Source of the DNA: Mageeibacillus sp. UBA5770
GTDB lineage: Bacteria > Bacillota_A > Clostridia > Saccharofermentanales > Saccharofermentanaceae
Direction of reading: 5' to 3'
Length of the DNA: 24,574 nt
NCBI GenBank assembly: GCA_002418705.1
Contig: DIEQ01000041.1
Coordinates: 1 to 24,574 of the forward strand
Below the pieces are notes generated by a model. That model did no database searches. It saw only the letters and a program-made list of their open reading frames with translations, and was not told where the DNA came from. How positions within the stretch are numbered: the first letter of the stretch is position 1; each line of letters begins with the position of its first letter. Below, in pieces: positions 23,493 through 24,574 of this stretch. Both the position numbers and the translations under genes were made by a program.

Positions 23493-24268
23493 ACAACCTC
23501 CGAAGCATTGAAAACAGGGCCTTCCTTGCAGCAGCGCACATGATGGAAGGGAACACCCTCCTCCTTCGCCTTTACTTTACATACACAGACAAGGCAGATG
23601 CCGATACCGCAGGCCATGCGTTTTTCCATGGAAACCTGACAGGATAAACCGATCTCCAAGGCCCATTCACTGACCTTTTTCATCATGATCTCAGGCCCCA
23701 CTGCAAAAACAGAGGCGTTATCAAGGTCTTCGAGGGAAAGCCGTGCAAGAGCATCGAGAACATTGCCTTTTACACCGAAATCTCCTGAGTCGGAAGAAAA
23801 AAGCGATTTACCGGCCAGTGCACTGCATTCGTCGAGCATGAATGCATCTTCCATGGTTCGAAAGCCATTGACGCAAATGGAAGGAATTCCAAGGCTGCGG
23901 GCTTCTTCAAGTGCAAAATACAGAGGATAAATCCCTGTGCCGCCGCCGACAGTAATCAATTTGCTGATTCCGTCAAAATCGAATCCGTGACCCAGCGGTC
24001 CAAGCACGGAGAATATATCTCCGGCTTTAGACGCAAGGATATCTCTCGTACCGGCTCCGACTTCACGGACGCCGATGGAGAAAGTATCCGCTTTTTTATC
24101 AACTGTACAGATTCCAAAAGGCCGTTTGAGAAAATAGGGGCATGAAACGTTGACAAACTGTCCCGGCCGGGCTTTGGCTGCGATTTCCCCGCAGGAAAAA
24201 GTCAGCAGTGCGTTGCCTTTCCCCAGATACTTTTTATCTATAAGAACGACCTCATATTCGATTTCCAT
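23486..24268 (-). CDS. pyrK: Dihydroorotate dehydrogenase B, electron transfer subunit
   Basis: PyrK carries FAD and a [2Fe-2S] cluster and passes electrons from PyrD to NAD. The 260-residue protein has the FAD-binding motif RPFGIC (49-54), the NAD/FAD region LITVGGGTGIYPLYFA, and the C-terminal cluster cysteines 220, 225, 228 and 246 or 247 (MACGIGICLVC and RCCKEGPVF). Length is normal. GGAGGAG precedes the ATG, 17 bp after the carB stop, and the gene overlaps pyrD by 7 nt. Confidence 0.97.
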   Translation of the reverse strand: MEIEYEVVLIDKKYLGKGNALLTFSCGEIAAKARPGQFVNVSCPYFLKRPFGICTVDKKADTFSIGVREVGAGTRDILASKAGDIFSVLGPLGHGFDFDGISKLITVGGGTGIYPLYFALEEARSLGIPSICVNGFRTMEDAFMLDECSALAGKSLFSSDSGDFGVKGNVLDALARLSLEDLDNASVFAVGPEIMMKKVSEWALEIGLSCQVSMEKRMACGIGICLVCVCKVKAKEEGVPFHHVRCCKEGPVFNASEVVW

Positions 24269-24285
24269 AATTTGGCTGGCTCCTC

Positions 24286-24574
24286 CTATTTGGAAAGCAT
24301 TTTGTTTTCGAGCGGAGATTCATTCTGAGGAATTTCTTTAAAGCGCGTTTTTGACACAATTTCCGCAAAACTCGAAAGCTCGTATGCAATCAGGTCCGTT
24401 GGCTTAATACCGCGCTCGAGGCACTCAATCACAGCGACAAGGGTATCAAGCGATGTAATCGTAGGTACGCCGTGTTCGATGCAGGTTCTTCTGAGACGGA
24501 AACCATTGTTTACCATAACCGCTCCGTTTGACTCGGTATTAACCAGAAGTTTGATAGAGCCGTTAGCAACATAA
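24286..24574 (-). CDS. carB: Carbamoyl-phosphate synthase large subunit (C-terminal end only)
   Basis: The frame enters from the window edge and stops at 24286, giving about 96 residues. They match the regulatory MGS-like domain at the end of CarB: ANGSIKLLVNTESNG, DG-like NNGFRLRRTCIEHGVPTITS and LDTLVAVIECLERG. In CarB this domain binds effectors such as UMP. The upstream catalytic part and any PyrR-type leader lie outside the window. An internal ATG at 24516 is not the true start, because the frame stays open past it. First visible gene of the pyr operon, 17 bp before pyrK. Confidence 0.88.
   Translation of the reverse strand, partial: YVANGSIKLLVNTESNGAVMVNNGFRLRRTCIEHGVPTITSLDTLVAVIECLERGIKPTDLIAYELSSFAEIVSKTRFKEIPQNESPLENKMLSK

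Noticed and set aside
1..24574. CRISPR array, transposon, prophage or defence island
   Set aside because: No regular direct repeats, transposase, integrase, terminal repeats or phage genes are present; gene order and content are core-like throughout.

Overview
The window looks like a chromosomal core region of a Gram-positive Clostridia-type bacterium, probably Lachnospiraceae-like. The reasons are strong GGAGG-type ribosome binding sites, several TTG starts, a T-box leucine leader, a type-2 LeuA, a Bacillus-type LexA with an SOS box, a PyrK/PyrD-1B pair, a DacF-type carboxypeptidase, and a miaB-mutS-mutL-miaA-hfq gene string. I see no insertion sequence, prophage, CRISPR array, integrase or rRNA. 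Taxonomy is inferred from gene content only.

Layout. Positions 1-1204 (minus): a tRNA-Leu(CAG) with its own promoter and terminator, followed at once by the 5' part of a nuclease-helicase gene that leaves the window. Positions 1377-1928 (plus): a decayed TVP38/TMEM64 membrane-protein gene. Positions 1977-5722 (plus): murD, then a T-box leader (about 3560-3830) controlling leuA, then a terminator. Positions 5737-5807: an inverted repeat and the facing terminator of an unknown membrane-protein gene (5831-6343, minus). That gene is divergent from lexA (6505-7134, plus), and an SOS box overlaps the lexA -35 element between them. LexA converges on, and overlaps by 39 bp, the end of a diverged hfq. 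Hfq closes the minus-strand series miaB-mutS-mutL-miaA-hfq (14707 down to 7096). Positions 14817-16319 (plus): dacF, divergent from miaB. Positions 16390-19180 (minus): tldD-pmbA. Positions 19278-20984 (minus): a long-chain acyl-CoA synthetase. Positions 21089-24574 (minus): the end of a pyrimidine operon, carB(partial)-pyrK-pyrD-pyrE-like-ygjP-like.

How the genes work together. The centre is a genome-maintenance and RNA block: mismatch repair (MutS, MutL), both enzymes for ms2i6A37 in tRNA (MiaA, MiaB), Hfq, and the SOS repressor facing them. LeuA expression should respond to uncharged tRNA-Leu. The T-box specifier I read (CUG) and its UGGU bulge match the anticodon CAG and A73 of the tRNA-Leu in the same window. 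MurD and DacF serve peptidoglycan synthesis and trimming. The right end makes UMP.

Most of the window is ordinary housekeeping. The parts most worth a second look are the unrecognised single-pass membrane protein divergent from lexA, the diverged Hfq with N-terminal extension and altered RNA-binding residues, the helicase gene with almost no room for a promoter of its own behind the tRNA terminator, and the noncanonical phosphoribosyltransferase in the pyr operon. No clearly new multi-gene system is visible.
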